Positions 25,695 through 38,625 of a DNA stretch of 64,000 nucleotides are shown piece after piece. How positions within the stretch are numbered: the first letter of the stretch is position 1; every line of letters starts with the position of its first letter. Source of the stretch: Smittium culicis (lineage: Eukaryota > Kickxellomycota > Harpellomycetes > Harpellales > Legeriomycetaceae); NCBI GenBank assembly GCA_001970855.1, contig LSSN01000002.1:1-64000 (forward strand), given 5' to 3'. Under the pieces are notes generated by a model. The model did not search any database. It was not told the DNA's origin and saw only the letters and a list, made by a program, of their open reading frames with translations. The position numbers and the translations under genes were made by a program.

Positions 25695-28600
25695 ATGAAT
25701 CAAGGATACAATAACTATAACGACCAAAACAATCAATCGTTTGCTGGCCAGCAAGATAACTCCATACCCAGACCTAGACCAATACCGCCATCATATAGAC
25801 CTACCGGTCAAAGACCGCCTCCTCAACAGGCTGTCAGACCTGCCCCAAGGCCAAATGGTCCCCCTCCTATGCATCAGCCACATCACAATGGTAAATCTCC
25901 TCCCTTCTTTTTTGGTTTTATCTCCCCCCGTTTAAATTATACGCCTCCATGCGTTTTTCAGCTTTAGCTTCATAATAATATTTATTAATAAAATACATCT
26001 ATTTTCTATACAACAATTAAAATTGTAGCTCAACCCCCAATGGGCACCATGCAAAGACCTCCTCAACAAAACCCTGCAATTCAAGGCTCCATGAGACCTT
26101 CAACTCCAAATCTCCCATTCAATAATGTATCTAGAACTCAAAGCAATCAAAGTATGCATGGCTTCCAAAATCCTCAACAACACGCTCCTCCTCCTCAACA
26201 GATCCCTAATCAAGCAAATTCGCCATTCCAAGGCGCTGCTGCATCCCCTGTCCCTGGTTATCCTCCACAACCTATATCTGCAAGACCCCCTAATCCAAAT
26301 ATCCCTAGTGGTCATAGAGGCCCATACAACTCTATGTCCCAAATGGGAAGTCCGCCCCCCATACCTAATCAGCACAGTAGTCCTAATTATAACCAAATGA
26401 GCCCAAACCTTCTAAGTCAATCTATGTCTCCTCGGGTTGATGGAATTACTGGCCAGATGAATAACATGAACATTATTGACCAAGTAATTGTTTTTCTTCA
26501 TTTTTTTTATTTATTATTTATATTTAAATATGTTTTCCCTACTATTTTCATTTTAGAATGTCAGCAAGCCTAGACCCAGGCGCATTTATGCAACTAACGA
26601 ATTAAATTCCGCCCCAAGCAACCCATCTCCCGGAATTGTTGGTCCTCAAGTATTTACCCCTGCCTCCCAAGCCCCCTTGTCAAATAATCAACACTCTCGC
26701 ACTTACCCAAACCCTACTAGAATGCCTGCTAGTAGCTCCTCTTTTGAACCTCAAAAGCCAAGAATCGACCCTGGCCAAATGCCTTCACCAATCGCCGTTC
26801 ACTCTTTAAATCAAGACCATTTCATCAATTCTGAATATAATACCTCCAAAAAAACTGGTGTTCCTTTAGCCAACACCGAGTTTTCATGTGTCGATGAAGG
26901 TAATTCAAACCCTCGCTTTGTTCGTATGTCTATGTACAACATTCCAAACTCCGACGAGCTTTTGAAGGTTTCTCAGCTTCCTTTAGGTCTTATAACTCAA
27001 CCACTCGCTAACATTGGACCAAATGATACCCCTCTCCAAACCGTTGATTTTGGTGAAGAAGGCCCAATAAGATGTATAAGATGCAAAACTTACATCAATC
27101 ATTATATGGCTTTCATTGACGGCGGAAAACGTTTTGTTTGTAATCTTTGTAAGCACGAAAATGATGTTCCAGATGACTACTTTTGCAACTTAGACATGAC
27201 TGGTAGAAGGTTGGACTGGGAGCTCCGCCCTGAACTTAGATGTGGCTCTGTCGAATTTGTTGCTACAAAAGAGTTCATGTCTTCCCAATCCGGTTCTGCT
27301 GCTTTTATCTTCGCCATTGACGTCACTTGGAGCTCCGTTCAAAGTGGTCTAGTCAGATCTTGTGCTAATGCAATTAAAGATCTACTTTACACCGGAAAAG
27401 GCCTTCCAGTTGGTGTTCAGTTTGGACTTATCACTTATGACCGCAGTGTTCATTTTTACAACTTGAATGTAATACTTTTTTTCTTTTTTTCTTACTCTTT
27501 AACATTTCTATCATTAATCATTTTATATCTTCATATCTTAACATTCATCATTTTACCCATTTAGAGTGATCTTGACCAAGCTCAAATGCTTTTAGTTTCT
27601 GACATTAGGGACATGTTTGTTCCATTGAGTAACGGATTCCTAGTTGACCCATATGGCTCCAAGCACATAATCGAATCACTATTAGATAACCTGCCACAGA
27701 TGTTCTCAAACAACAGAACCGCTGAGCCTGTCCTTGGTCCAGTTTTGTCATCTGTCCACGAAGCTCTCAAAGGTAGAGGCGGTAAATTATTTGCTTTCCA
27801 ATCAACCATGCCTACTTATGGCCCAGGTACGTTGAGACATCGTGATGATCCAAAAATTCACAATACCGACAAAGAAAAAACTCTATATCTGCCCCAAGAC
27901 TCTTTCTATCGTGATATGGGCCTTAAATATGTTGACGAAGGTATTAGTGCTAATATTTACTTGTTCCCAAGCACTTACATTGACGTCGCTTCTATATCGC
28001 AAGTAACCAGCTTAACTTCGGGTGAATTATACATGTATCAATCCTTCCACATCGATAGAGATGGTCCACGATTTGCTGCTGACTTAATAAATGACGCTAC
28101 TCGTAATATGGGATTCAATGGAGTTTTACGTATTCGCTGCTCTGATGGCCTGAGAGTTGCTGAGTACTACGGTAATATGTATATGCGTAATCATGTAGAC
28201 GTTGAACTACCAATAATTACTAGCGACACCTCTTTAGGTGCCACGCTTAAGCATGATGGAAAACTCAACGAAAAAGAGGATGTTTACTTCCAAATTGCTC
28301 TTTTGTATACATCCAGCGATGGTCGACGTCTTATTCGCTTACACAACCTTGCTATTCCATGCACCACTTTAATAGGAAACATGTTTAGACACGCTGAAAT
28401 TGACACATCAGTCAATTTACTATCTAGAATGGCAGTCGCTGAAACAAAGACTTTATCGCTACGTAATATAAGAGAAAACTTGACAGACCAATGTATTCAA
28501 ATTTTATCAGCCTACCGTAAGAACTGTGCCTCTGGATCTTCAAATGGCCAACTTATATTGCCAGAAGCATACAAACTCTTGCCTATTTACATCTTATCAA

Positions 28601-29235
28601 TGATAAAATCTCCAGCATTCCGAAGTGGAACTAATGTTCAAATTGATAACCGCGTTTTCAACATGTTATTGTTTAATACAATGAACGTTTACCAGTCCAT
28701 AAGATACTTCTATCCCCGTATTGCACCAATTCACGAAATATATTCTGCTGAAGGCGAATCCAATCAAGTTCTTCCACCTCTAGTTCGTGCATCATATTCT
28801 CTACTGAACAGCCAAGGCGTATACTTGCTCCAAACTAATAGCCCAGTTTTAATTCTATGGATAGGTCGCCAAACAGAACCATCAGTGCTTAATTCTATAT
28901 TTGGAGTATCTTCAGTTGAACAGATTAACCCTATAATGACACAGCTTCCAGTTATTGAAGGAAGTAGCTTGAGCGTAAACTCTCGCTTAGTATCATACGC
29001 AATGGTAAATAATTTGTACACTTTACCACCAAGTTCTTTCATGGACGAATTGGCACAAAATGGAAACAGAATAGAAGAACCCAAAATCCAGATTGTTAGA
29101 CAATCGATTGATTCAAACGAAGCAGGATTTGCAGAACTACTCGTTGAAGATAAAAACAATGACAATATGTCATATATGGACTTTTTATGCCACATTCATA
29201 GGCTTATTCAATCAGATAATCGCCTTAAAAACTAA
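25695..29235 (+). CDS. SEC24: COPII coat subunit Sec24
   Basis: Four exons (25695-25890, 26029-26483, 26557-27468, 27565-29235) give 1077 residues. Sec24 pairs with Sec23 in the inner COPII coat and binds cargo signals during ER export. Residues 1 to about 280 are a disordered Pro/Gln/Asn/Ser-rich arm. The zinc finger has C390-X2-C393 and C412-X2-C415 (IRCIRCKTYI ... VCNLCKHEN). The trunk (vWA-like) domain starts near FIFAIDVTW and continues across the third intron (FYNLN|SDLDQAQMLLVSDI). The beta-sandwich, helical and gelsolin-like parts follow (for example SFHIDRDGPRFAADL and VYLLQTNSPVLILWIG). Introns are 138, 73 and 96 nt. The stop is TAA; AATAAA at 29347 may be the poly(A) signal. Base composition is clearly more GC-rich than the flanks. 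Confidence 0.95.
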
Positions 29236-31966
29236 CATTTTTTAGTCTAAATTTCTCACTTTTTTTTAAATGCTGGCTTAGCTTTAATCATAAAAAGCTT
29301 TTTTTTACTTATTTTTAAATTACCTTTTATCATTACATTTTACCACAATAAAAAACACACATCCTTCAATTATGACTATTCTTTTTTTCTGGAAATTTAT
29401 ATAAATTCTGAAATCTTTTCAAATTGATAATATATGCTTAAACAATTTACGATTTGTGAAAGAATATGTCATTAAACATCCATATTGAGATAAATGCTTG
29501 TATATTTTGGGTTGAAGAAATTTGTTCAATTAAATATCTATTTCCAAATTTAGATGTATAAATGCAAAGCGCAAGTTAAATGCAAGCTGCATATTAATTC
29601 TAAGCAATAGGAAATAATCATTGTTTTTTTTTAATTTCTTACCATTTAAGAAAATGGGTGAAATTCGCCAGTTATTTACAAGGTTCTTATTTGTTCCGTA
29701 CTCCATAGCGAAAACATCACTTTAACTCGTGATGTAATAATAAAACCAATAATAGACCTAGCCAGGCGAAGGGAGATCAACCCCACTCTCTATAGCTAAT
29801 TTTTTTTATATACGATCTGTCATCCATTCGTAGCTTCTTTTAACGAGATGGTGTAAAGGTATATAAATAATGACTAATTATTTAACATTTATAGCATAAG
29901 TGATAGTAAATAAGGTGCATTTTTTTAAATAAAAAACGAATAATATGAACATTTATATAGAATTCAAGACGATAAAAATATTTAAAGTGAGATTAATAAA
30001 ATATCCCAAATTGATTATAAATAAGCTAAAAATTTTTAGTTTAAAAAAAAAGACTACATTAAAAAAAAGTCATAGATAGCAAAAAATTTCCAACAAATTA
30101 CATAATTTTCCAAAAAATATATATATATAATAATCAAGGCTACAATAATGTAAATTTAGAATTTAATGTATATTAGATATTCTTAGAGGAAGCGGAGGTC
30201 ATTTTCTTTGAAATTTTATTTGCTTAATTTTATTAAGTAAAGAAATGGGTTGCATCAGATATACCATTTGATGGTAATTTATATTAATGCTTAAAAGTAA
30301 AAGTAATGTTGCAAAGTAGGAAAATTTTAATAGGAATAGTTCCGCTCGAAATAATCTCCCGAATAAAAATTAATCAGTGATGCGCAATTTTGTTTTCCCT
30401 ATTGCAATGAAAATTTAGAAATTTGGGCTATTTTTGCTGAGATCTGTTTATAGAAATCTTTACTGCGAAAAAAAAAATAAAAAAGACACTATTTTTTTGA
30501 CATCTTGAAAATTATCCTCTCACGGTTATATCATAGATTTGAATGTTTATTGTAAATGGTATTGATAAAATTTTTTGAGTTTTTAGAGGAGATAAAATCG
30601 AGCAGTGCATGCGAAAAATTTCAAATTGCTATTTTGACTTTATATCAGAATCATTTTCCTTTATCATTAATATAGGCGGAAGTTTACGATCAAGTTCAAT
30701 TATCAGCAGCTTGACTTTTTTTTTTTGATGATAAATGAATCAAAGTATGTAAATTGTCAAGATAAATTTATAAAAAAATTCTAAATTTAAAAATAATCTT
30801 CAGCATCATGATTTTCTTACACTAAAAATATAATGCTTGTTATTTATAATTAGCTTTATATTTCGAATTTTTTATTTAGTCTTATAGATTGTCGTGACCA
30901 GAGAATAAAATCAAAATAAAAAATGAAAATTTCTGTAAGGCTCAATGTACTCTCATTTAAAATGAGTTAAGTGCCTAAATATTTTTAGAAATTGTCAAGT
31001 TTTAGATAAATATAATTCCGATTTAAAATTAATAGCTATACAGAGATAAAATTTAACTGTAGTCAACGGTTTAGAATATGAGTTTTTTCTAAAAGTATTG
31101 ATTGAATTATATACTTTGTAGAAAAAAGTTTTTTTTCTGGCGAGTATTCGTTAAATATACTAAATAGCTAATAATATAATATTCGTAGTATTTAATTTAA
31201 CCAAAACAAAAAACCAATGTAATTCAAAATGTGTACATTATCAAAACAGACAGGTGTGCGGGTGGTTTATATTTTAGAAGAGTTTTATAATGTTTATCCT
31301 TTTAGCTCATTATTTTAAACTCAAATTTGGTAATTATATTTTGATCTTTAAAAAACGCCAAAATTTGAGATTTAAAATTATCTTACTGTATAAAAGTTTG
31401 TTAGAATTATTATTTATAAATTGTATGTCTTTAGTGACTTTTTTAACATTAAATTCAATATGTACAAATTATTTTCCTAGAAAGTGTTTTTTTAATATCA
31501 GATATAGATTACGTTGATTTATATAGTTAGATTATTCAAGTGTAATAAGTAGTTGAATACTGATTATAACGATATTTTTTATACAGGTAAAATTTCAATA
31601 AATTTTTTAATTTGAATATATAGAGCCATCTAAGTGCTTACTAGAATCAATGAATAGCTAGAGACGATCACAACGATATTATATTATGCTAAGAAATTTA
31701 ATATTCTCAGGATCTGATTTCTATTTTTGAATTCTAAAGATATACCTGTCTAACTTCGGACAAATAATATAAAAGAAAATACTTTTATTAGATTTATTTA
31801 TCTAACTTTTACCAGTAATAGCGGCCGTTTTAACTATGTCTAAAAAATTAATAATTGTACTTTTTTTTAGAGGGACCTTTGAATATACTAAAAGACTATA
31901 TGTGATCATCTATATATGGGAATTTAATAAAATGCATTACATTTTTCTTGGTATATATACGAGATT
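29236..31966. other. AT-rich intergenic stretch
   Basis: After the SEC24 3' end there is no supported gene. A somewhat GC-richer patch at about 29690-29840 has no recognisable frame or RNA fold. At about 30325-30360 an inverted GTTCCGCTCGAAATAATC block matches the repeat at 6407. An open frame at 31290-31517 has noncoding composition. Confidence 0.4.
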
Positions 31967-32410
31967 CCTTTGATGAGATGAACTTTATATATGAAAACTT
32001 GCCTTCGTTTCAAAATTTATTTTGGGTTTACATTCAAATAATTAAATCATCGAGAAGATTAAATAGCTTAGCCAATAAAACCACCTGATAATTATTAACA
32101 AATAATACTTCAAGGATAAAAAGCTACTCTCTCCCGAAGAATATCTCGTATGGGAGATTCTTTATGGAGTCGTTTTTTAGTGTAAGTATTTCAGATTATA
32201 AAATCGCATAAAAATTTTATGGTCACTGAGCAAAATCATTTCTCACTCGTAGCATATATAAATTTCAGATTTAAACGAAAAAATGAAAAAAAAACCTTTT
32301 CAATCCCGCCAGTAGTATTGGCAACTTAATTCATCCAGGCCAATAACATTGAACTGCAACAAAATCTTCTATTCATTCAGAATCTCCTAATTCATTAATA
32401 ACTGCTGATA
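31967..32410 (-). mobile_element. Reversed LINE 3' fragment, split by about 190 bp
   Basis: The left part (31967-32110) aligns with 52617-52760, sharing TTCAAAATTTATTTTGG and TTAGCCAATAA blocks. The right part (32310-32410: GGCCAATAACATTGAACTGC ... CAGAATCTCC) is the reverse complement of the LINE end at 5278-5360. Between them lies unmatched sequence containing a second GGGAGATTC end, so two copies may be nested or an insertion split one. Confidence 0.45.
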
Positions 32411-32798
32411 ACTCTGCTCAGATATTAAAGTAAAATGGGAGCAAGTAACTGATAGGTTTATTATCTTGGCTTAATTTGTTGTATATCGAATGGTTTATGT
32501 ATTCATAGAAATATGCTATAACTATTGGAGAGAATAAATTATATTATATATAATTAACGTATAGTAATTGGTCAAATACCAATTTTTTAATTAGTCTAAT
32601 AATTGGCTAGATTTCTTTCTCTTTATCAGGCCTAAAAATTAAAACCTATTTATTATTTGCTTAGCTTAGATTATAGGTTATGTATAGTGGCATCGCTTTT
32701 ATACTCTTTTTTTTTTTTTTTTGAATTAGCCTCTGAAAAATAAAGCTTAATCGCTAATATAATTATCTCTCAATTCGACTAGCTTACAATACTAAAAC
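32411..32798. other. Upstream region of the complex I subunit gene
   Basis: AT-rich upstream sequence with a T tract at about 32708-32722, followed by a short pyrimidine- and A-rich leader. It should contain the promoter of the gene starting at 32799; no specific site recognised. Confidence 0.35.
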
Positions 32799-33285
32799 AT
32801 GCCACCAAAACCTAAATTCGAACCTTATGGCGGCTACGTTCCCCCAAAAGTTCCATTCTTCCACAAATTCTGGTCTAAAACCATCGGTGCCACTTTGTTC
32901 TTTTGGATTATGTACAAGGCTAAACAAGATCTCCCCGTCCTTCTGGTAATTCATATTTCAGATCATCCCATTTTTTCAAAACCATTGCTATTATTTTTAC
33001 TGTCATTTTTTTTCTAATTTTAAGCCTTTTATATTTAATTTATTGATTTTTATTCCATAAATTAATTGGGAGTAATATTTTATTAAACTTAATATATCCA
33101 AAAAACTTATATCAAGCTTGATCAGATTACTCGATTCAATATTTATTGCTAAACATAAGCATAAATCTTATTACTGACCATTATTTATATAAATTTACTA
33201 TAATATATAGAAACTCCGTCATCCTTGGGAATCTCATGGACATCACTCTGATGATTCTGAACACTCGAGCTCTACTCAACACTAA
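32799..33285 (+). CDS. Small mitochondrial complex I subunit, NDUFB2-like
   Basis: Two exons (32799-32945 and 33211-33285) give 73 residues. The protein has a Pro-rich start, one transmembrane helix (about GATLFFWIMYKA, residues 31-42 and flanks) and, after the splice, the block LRHPWESHGHH followed by a His/Ser/Asp tail. The pattern FWxMYxAKxD then HPW-x3-HGHH is shared with small fungal and plant complex I membrane-arm proteins related to NDUFB2; this naming rests on memory of the family pattern. It would sit in the inner mitochondrial membrane. The intron is 265 nt, much longer than the others here. If correct, the organism keeps a proton-pumping complex I. Confidence 0.65.
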
Positions 33286-33833
33286 ATACATTAAACTGAA
33301 ATATTAATGCCAGTAATAGCATCCATGGATATTCTTTTTCGAATTTGAATACAGTAAAATTCCCTTTGCAGGCTAATAATCTAAACTTGTTTTTTTGTTT
33401 GTTTTTTTAATTTGAATAATTAAATGATGAGAAACCTCGCGTTTTATTTAGATTTATACTCTAATATCGCTTTATGAATAATAAAATTTCCTTTTTATTT
33501 CGTTAAATGTTCAATATCTTTATAAGCTTTATTATTTATTTTTCGTATAATTTCATTTTAAATTAAATTCGATATTTTTTGTAATAGAATAGCAAAAAAT
33601 ATAAATGTAAACTTTATACTCTCAAATTTAGATCTAACACGGGTAATTAATTTTTTTTCATAATTCATATAAATAATCAGAGAAATAATACTTTACTCAA
33701 AAAATGAAAAAAAAAAAACTCCAAAAGATAAGTAAAAAATATGGTAATTTTATGATAATAGTTTATTGCTAATATAGTGAATAGTCCATAGCTCTTAATA
33801 ATGCTATAATATAGTTTTGAATAGTAAAGCTGT
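33286..33833. other. Convergent 3' region
   Basis: This 548-bp AT-rich stretch separates the 3' ends of the complex I subunit gene and NOP14. It should hold both terminators and poly(A) sites; the many A/T runs make any single AATAAA uninformative. Confidence 0.4.
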
Positions 33834-36800
33834 TTATCTCTTTCGCTTGTTCTTGAGTCTATCCTGTTTATTGAACTCGCTTTGATCTACCTCAAGTACA
33901 CTCATGACGGCCTTCATCTTCTTATCATATGCAAGATCCTTCTCCTTCTGTTTCTCTAATTTAGCCTGCGACATGAAGCTAGCATCTTTGCGAAGCTCCC
34001 TAATTGCACCTCTGGTCTCTTTCTTAACTAATCTTTGCATCTTTACAAGCTCATCTTTATCACGTTCAGAATCTAATCCATAATGCTTGTCTAAGCTATA
34101 ACCTAACTCGAATTTAGGAGCAACTGATCTAATAGCTATTGGCTTATGACTCTGTAAGGCCAATGGAACTCGTTTCACTTCAACAAAGCTATCAACTATT
34201 GTCTCTCTTAAATGCGATGCCAACTCTTTAGCTTGGAGGTACAACTTACCTAAATTTGAGTTAGTATTTATTTTCCCTTCTTTCTCCAATTCGCCAATTG
34301 CTTTCTCTAAAATCAGTAGCATAGGCTTGAAGATCTCTGGGTATGATTTGCTACTAAAGTACAAATCAGAAAACTTTTTTAACATTATCATAGATGCCTT
34401 TGCTAATGTTATTGATGTTTCTTGGGTGCTCTCGATTTCGACATCGCTGGTTAGCCAGCTATATTCAATTTTTAGACTCTCAAAACTAGGTTGCTCTTGT
34501 TTGAGTTCAGCTTTGGATTCAGTTGCCGCCTTTTTCCCTTTTTTTTTCGATTTAGATTTATTCAGTTCAACTTTCTCAATTTTACTAAAGTCTACTGCCA
34601 ATTTCTTAAGACTCTTCTTTTGCTCGTTTGAAAGTGGGAACGATCCATTGCCGACCTTTGACTCATACTCATTAACATTAATAAGACCTGACAACGAGGA
34701 AAATACCAGCAGTTGTAAACTATTAATTACCTCTGGTATGTATCTACGAGATAATCTCATCGCTTCATATAATATCCCACTAACAAATAAATGTTTCGAT
34801 GCATCTTGAACTCCAGTGATCACTGACAAACTCAAATACTGCCCCAAAACTAACATTATTGGAGTAACTACTGAATGATACCTATCAGAAGACGAAAATA
34901 TCGAAACCAATAGCTTCATTTGAACCAAATCAGATGCCAATGGCGATTTTTTGTCACCACTGGGTTGCGAAGTGTGATCTTTGTTATTTATTTCTTCTAC
35001 TCCGTTAGTCAAGTCTTTAACTAGTCTGGATTGGAAATCTACTATTAGCTCTCTAGAATAATTTCCTGCAAATACTGGACAAGCTGAGTATAACTCGGAT
35101 ACGTGCTTGGAAAAGCCGTTAATAATTGTAAGTGGTACAGGTGGGTGTTGCTCAGATAAAATCGCCAAATGTTCCATAAATATTACTAAAAGATTTTCGT
35201 TGATAACTTTATTGCTAGATTTTAGTGATAAATGATAATAAACTCTAATTCTGTCGGCAATAATAAGTTGTTGATCTAAATCAAAATTCCTAATAATGCC
35301 TAACCAGTCATTATAATCCTTTGGCGCTTCAAATGTGTATGGTATCTCATCTGAAGACGAAATTTTACTCGCAGCCTTTTTTGAAACGACATTAGCTGGT
35401 GAAGATATTTTAGAGTGTTTACCATTAATTCCTTGCTTACTAGATCCAGATGATTTCAAACTTGAGTATTCAGCATTTTCATCTCCACTACCTATATCCG
35501 ATTCAGACTCATTTTCAGATTCTTGATCAATCTCTGAACCTGACTCTTCATCATCAATTTCTGAACCAGATTCATCATCTGATTTATCATCGTTAGAATC
35601 GGCTTCGCCGCTGGCATCAATTTCTAAACCAGAACCAAAGATCTTGTCGTCGTTGGAGTCATCAGAATCGATATCATTTCCATCTCCAGATTGCTTGCTT
35701 CTCTTAGATTTCGCGAGTTTGGACTTTTTAGTTTTCATATTTCGCGAGCTTTCTTCGTCAGAACTAGAGTCAGTATCCGAGTCTAGCCCCTTCATACGAC
35801 GAACTCTGTGCCTTTCTGCTTTTTCAAGAGCCTCTTTTTTATCAGCAGCAATTTCTTCGTCTGTTTTCAAGCGGTCCAAAGGTCTAGCACGCTTTTCAAA
35901 GATTAAAGATTTGACGGATATATCATACGAGTCCATTTCTTGTTTTTGTAAAGAATTAAAGCCGTTACTTCTTTCGTTTGTATTACTAGACGAGTTCTTA
36001 TCCGGGCCAAAGCTTCCTTCTGAGGCAAGGATTGAACGCAAATCATCAAACTCTTTATCTAAGTTTTGCATTGCAATGCTGTCATCTTCTTTGATTTGCT
36101 GTCTTTCATATTTGTGCATCTTACTTTTAGCAATAACTTCAGCCATAATTTGAGCTTTAGTTTTTTTTTCACCGCCTTCGGCATTTGGATACTTGTTTGC
36201 AAAATCTGTTAAACCGTGATTCGAATTGGGACCTGCAGCTTCAAACCCACCAAAATGTACATTACTAACTGTAGAGGCATCGATCAATCCACTATCTTCA
36301 TCATCAGTCAGGTTGAGACCCATTGAGTCAAAGTCATCGATTTCATCCAAGCTTTGTCCTAAATGTGTTAGTTTTAAATCGTCACCAGAACCTTCGTCAC
36401 TTAAATTGTATATGTTTTTTTTTGCACGTTTCTAAAAGGATTTAATATAAACAAGATATTTTTTTTATGAGATTGGAAGTGACTTGGGAATAATATATAT
36501 ACATCTTTAAATATACTGAATAGTTTAAAATAAATAATTATGTTTATAATTAATAAATAAAATTTTACCTGTCTTTCTTTTGTAAATCTGGTAAGCATTT
36601 TCTCTTCAATAGATACAGTAGGATTGTTCTCTCCGAATCTTCTATCTCTGATACCACCAGTTCTATTGATATTTTGTAACTCGACTAATAAGGTTTTCTC
36701 TCTCTGTAAATAAAGCGTAATTATAGGAATGAAAAAATGTTAATTAAAAGAATTAAATGTAATTTTTTGTATAAAAACATACCTTTTCAACGCCGATTTG

Positions 36801-37091
36801 TCTAGTCAGACCAGGTTTTCCTGTTTCACCTTTGAGTTTTCTACCGAGAACAAAATCCTTTTTATTATTAACCTTTGTTTCAAAGGGATTCATCTCGGTT
36901 TGGATTTGCTTCAATCGCGTGGATAGCTGTTTTTGAAATTCGTCATTTGATTTATTTTGTGAAATTACTCCCTTCTTTTTAGCTTTCTTTGAGACGCTTG
37001 CCTTTGGGCCGATTACACCGGCGCTTGATAGGCTAGAACGAAGGCGCTTAAGTGCTGATTGTTTGTTTGATTTCTGCTTGTTAGCAACCAT
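33834..37091 (-). CDS. NOP14: Nucleolar protein 14, SSU processome
   Basis: Three exons (37091-36783, 36703-36569, 36431-33834) with introns of 79 and 137 nt give 1013 residues. Nop14 is a component of the small-subunit processome needed for 18S rRNA maturation and 40S assembly in the nucleolus. Family blocks include MNPFETKVNNKK and LGRKLKG at the N-terminus, RTGGIRDRRFGENNPTVSIEE and EEKMLTRFTKERQ across exon 2, LTHLGQSLDEIDDFD, and the C-terminal GLDSERDKDELVKMQRLVKK and KETRGAIRELRKDASFM. A long acidic Ser/Asp/Glu-rich tract lies in the middle (about residues 345-475) and the C-terminus is basic (KQDRLKNKRKR), both usual for Nop14. It is somewhat longer than yeast or human Nop14 because of the acidic linker. 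Long antisense open frames inside it are shadows. Confidence 0.95.
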
Positions 37092-38625
37092 CGTGAATAA
37101 AGCAAGTCTATAAAAATTTTCAGTAAACTTGGAAATATAGGTCGCTTAATATTAATTCGAAAGTATATATATTGAGATTATATGTGGTATTTTAAATCAT
37201 TAAAAGCGATTATTAGCTATGCGATTTATTTATATTGTGCGAATAAATGTCTAACAAATAACTAATAAATAAATAAAACCCCCTCAAAATTAACAGAGCG
37301 AAAGTTATTCTACAAATGTTTGCAGGAAAAAAAAATTTTTTTTTGATTTTTTAATATTCTGTAATTGTAAATTTGTTGCGAGTTTATTTGCTAAGAGATT
37401 ACTTTGATTTTTTTTTTTTTCACGCTATTGATCTAAGACATTCATTGGCTATTTTTTGGCTTTGAATTTGAAGCCCGTTTAGATTTAAGCCAATTATTTA
37501 AAAATTTTAATAGCTTTTCACTTAGAGCTGTATTTTAATGGCATAAATTATACTTGACTTTGTTAAACTAGATTAGCTCCAAAAATAAAGAGTAGTCTCA
37601 TATATTTAAACATTGATTTAGATACTTGTTAAATTATAAATAAAAATTGATAAAAATTAAATCTCAACATTTTTATATCAACCTTTTTAATTCGATTTAT
37701 TCTTACTATCTCACTTCTTTATGTCTCCAAGTTGTTTATTAAACATCAAAGGGCTAGATCAAAATTGATGTAACAAGTGGCAGGAAAGATACTATTCTTT
37801 ATATTTAATATTTTTTCATAAAATTTCTTCTGTAAACTCTAGTAATTCAAAACTATTCAGCCATATAGCTACAAATATTCATAAAAAAATACTTGAAAAA
37901 TATCATTTTGGCTAATTGATTGAAAATCACATTTCCCATACTAAAATATACATTATCACTTATGCAAAACTTTGAATATTTTATTAGTTATATTTTATTT
38001 ATCTTAAATTTCTATACAATAGAAACCATCTCGGATTTTAACCATAATTCATTAATGGATAAAATATAAACTCAAACACCTATATCAAAAAATATGAATT
38101 TTTCCATTAAACCCAACAACTTTACTCTAAAAATAAGTTATTTGGTGTCTATTTGTTTAAATCTTTTCGGATCAATAAAAAAAAACTAAGAAAAATATTA
38201 GATGATTAATTAAATAGCAATGATTGTGTATTTTTGATACATAGAAGTCTTGATGGATTCACATATGATGCTAATCACTATTCATTTTATAAGTGTAATT
38301 ATTCTTTAATGAAATTTATTTTTCGATCGAATTTAAAGAAAATGGCATTTCGCTTCAATATTAAACTTTCTAATAAAATCAATTTAAAAGAACATGATAA
38401 ATTACTAAATAAGTTAAAATATGGGATAAATCCATTTTAAAAATTTTTAAATAAATATTTTAGCTAATATTATTTTTAAATTTTCCCTATATATCACACA
38501 ATAGAAAAAAATAGTTAGCTAGTTGATAAGCTCTAAAATAAATCGTTTTTTACTCAAAAGTCACTTATACTCTGGAATAAAATCATTTTATTATACGATT
38601 TAAAATGAATAGAATTTTATGGAGG
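37092..38625. other. AT-rich intergenic stretch
   Basis: About 1.5 kb between the start of NOP14 and the end of the eIF2B-beta gene, both on the minus strand. The left few hundred bases should hold the NOP14 promoter. An open frame at 38234-38440 has A/T-driven composition and no recognisable family. Confidence 0.4.

Noticed and set aside
26100..26400. Overlapping open frames on both strands within SEC24 exon 2
   Set aside because: They are shadows of the Pro/Gln-rich SEC24 arm, whose frame splices into conserved Sec24 sequence.
34327..36435. Several long plus-strand open frames opposite NOP14
   Set aside because: Their Ser/Leu-rich translations are the antisense of the acidic and Lys-rich NOP14 frame; no start context or family.
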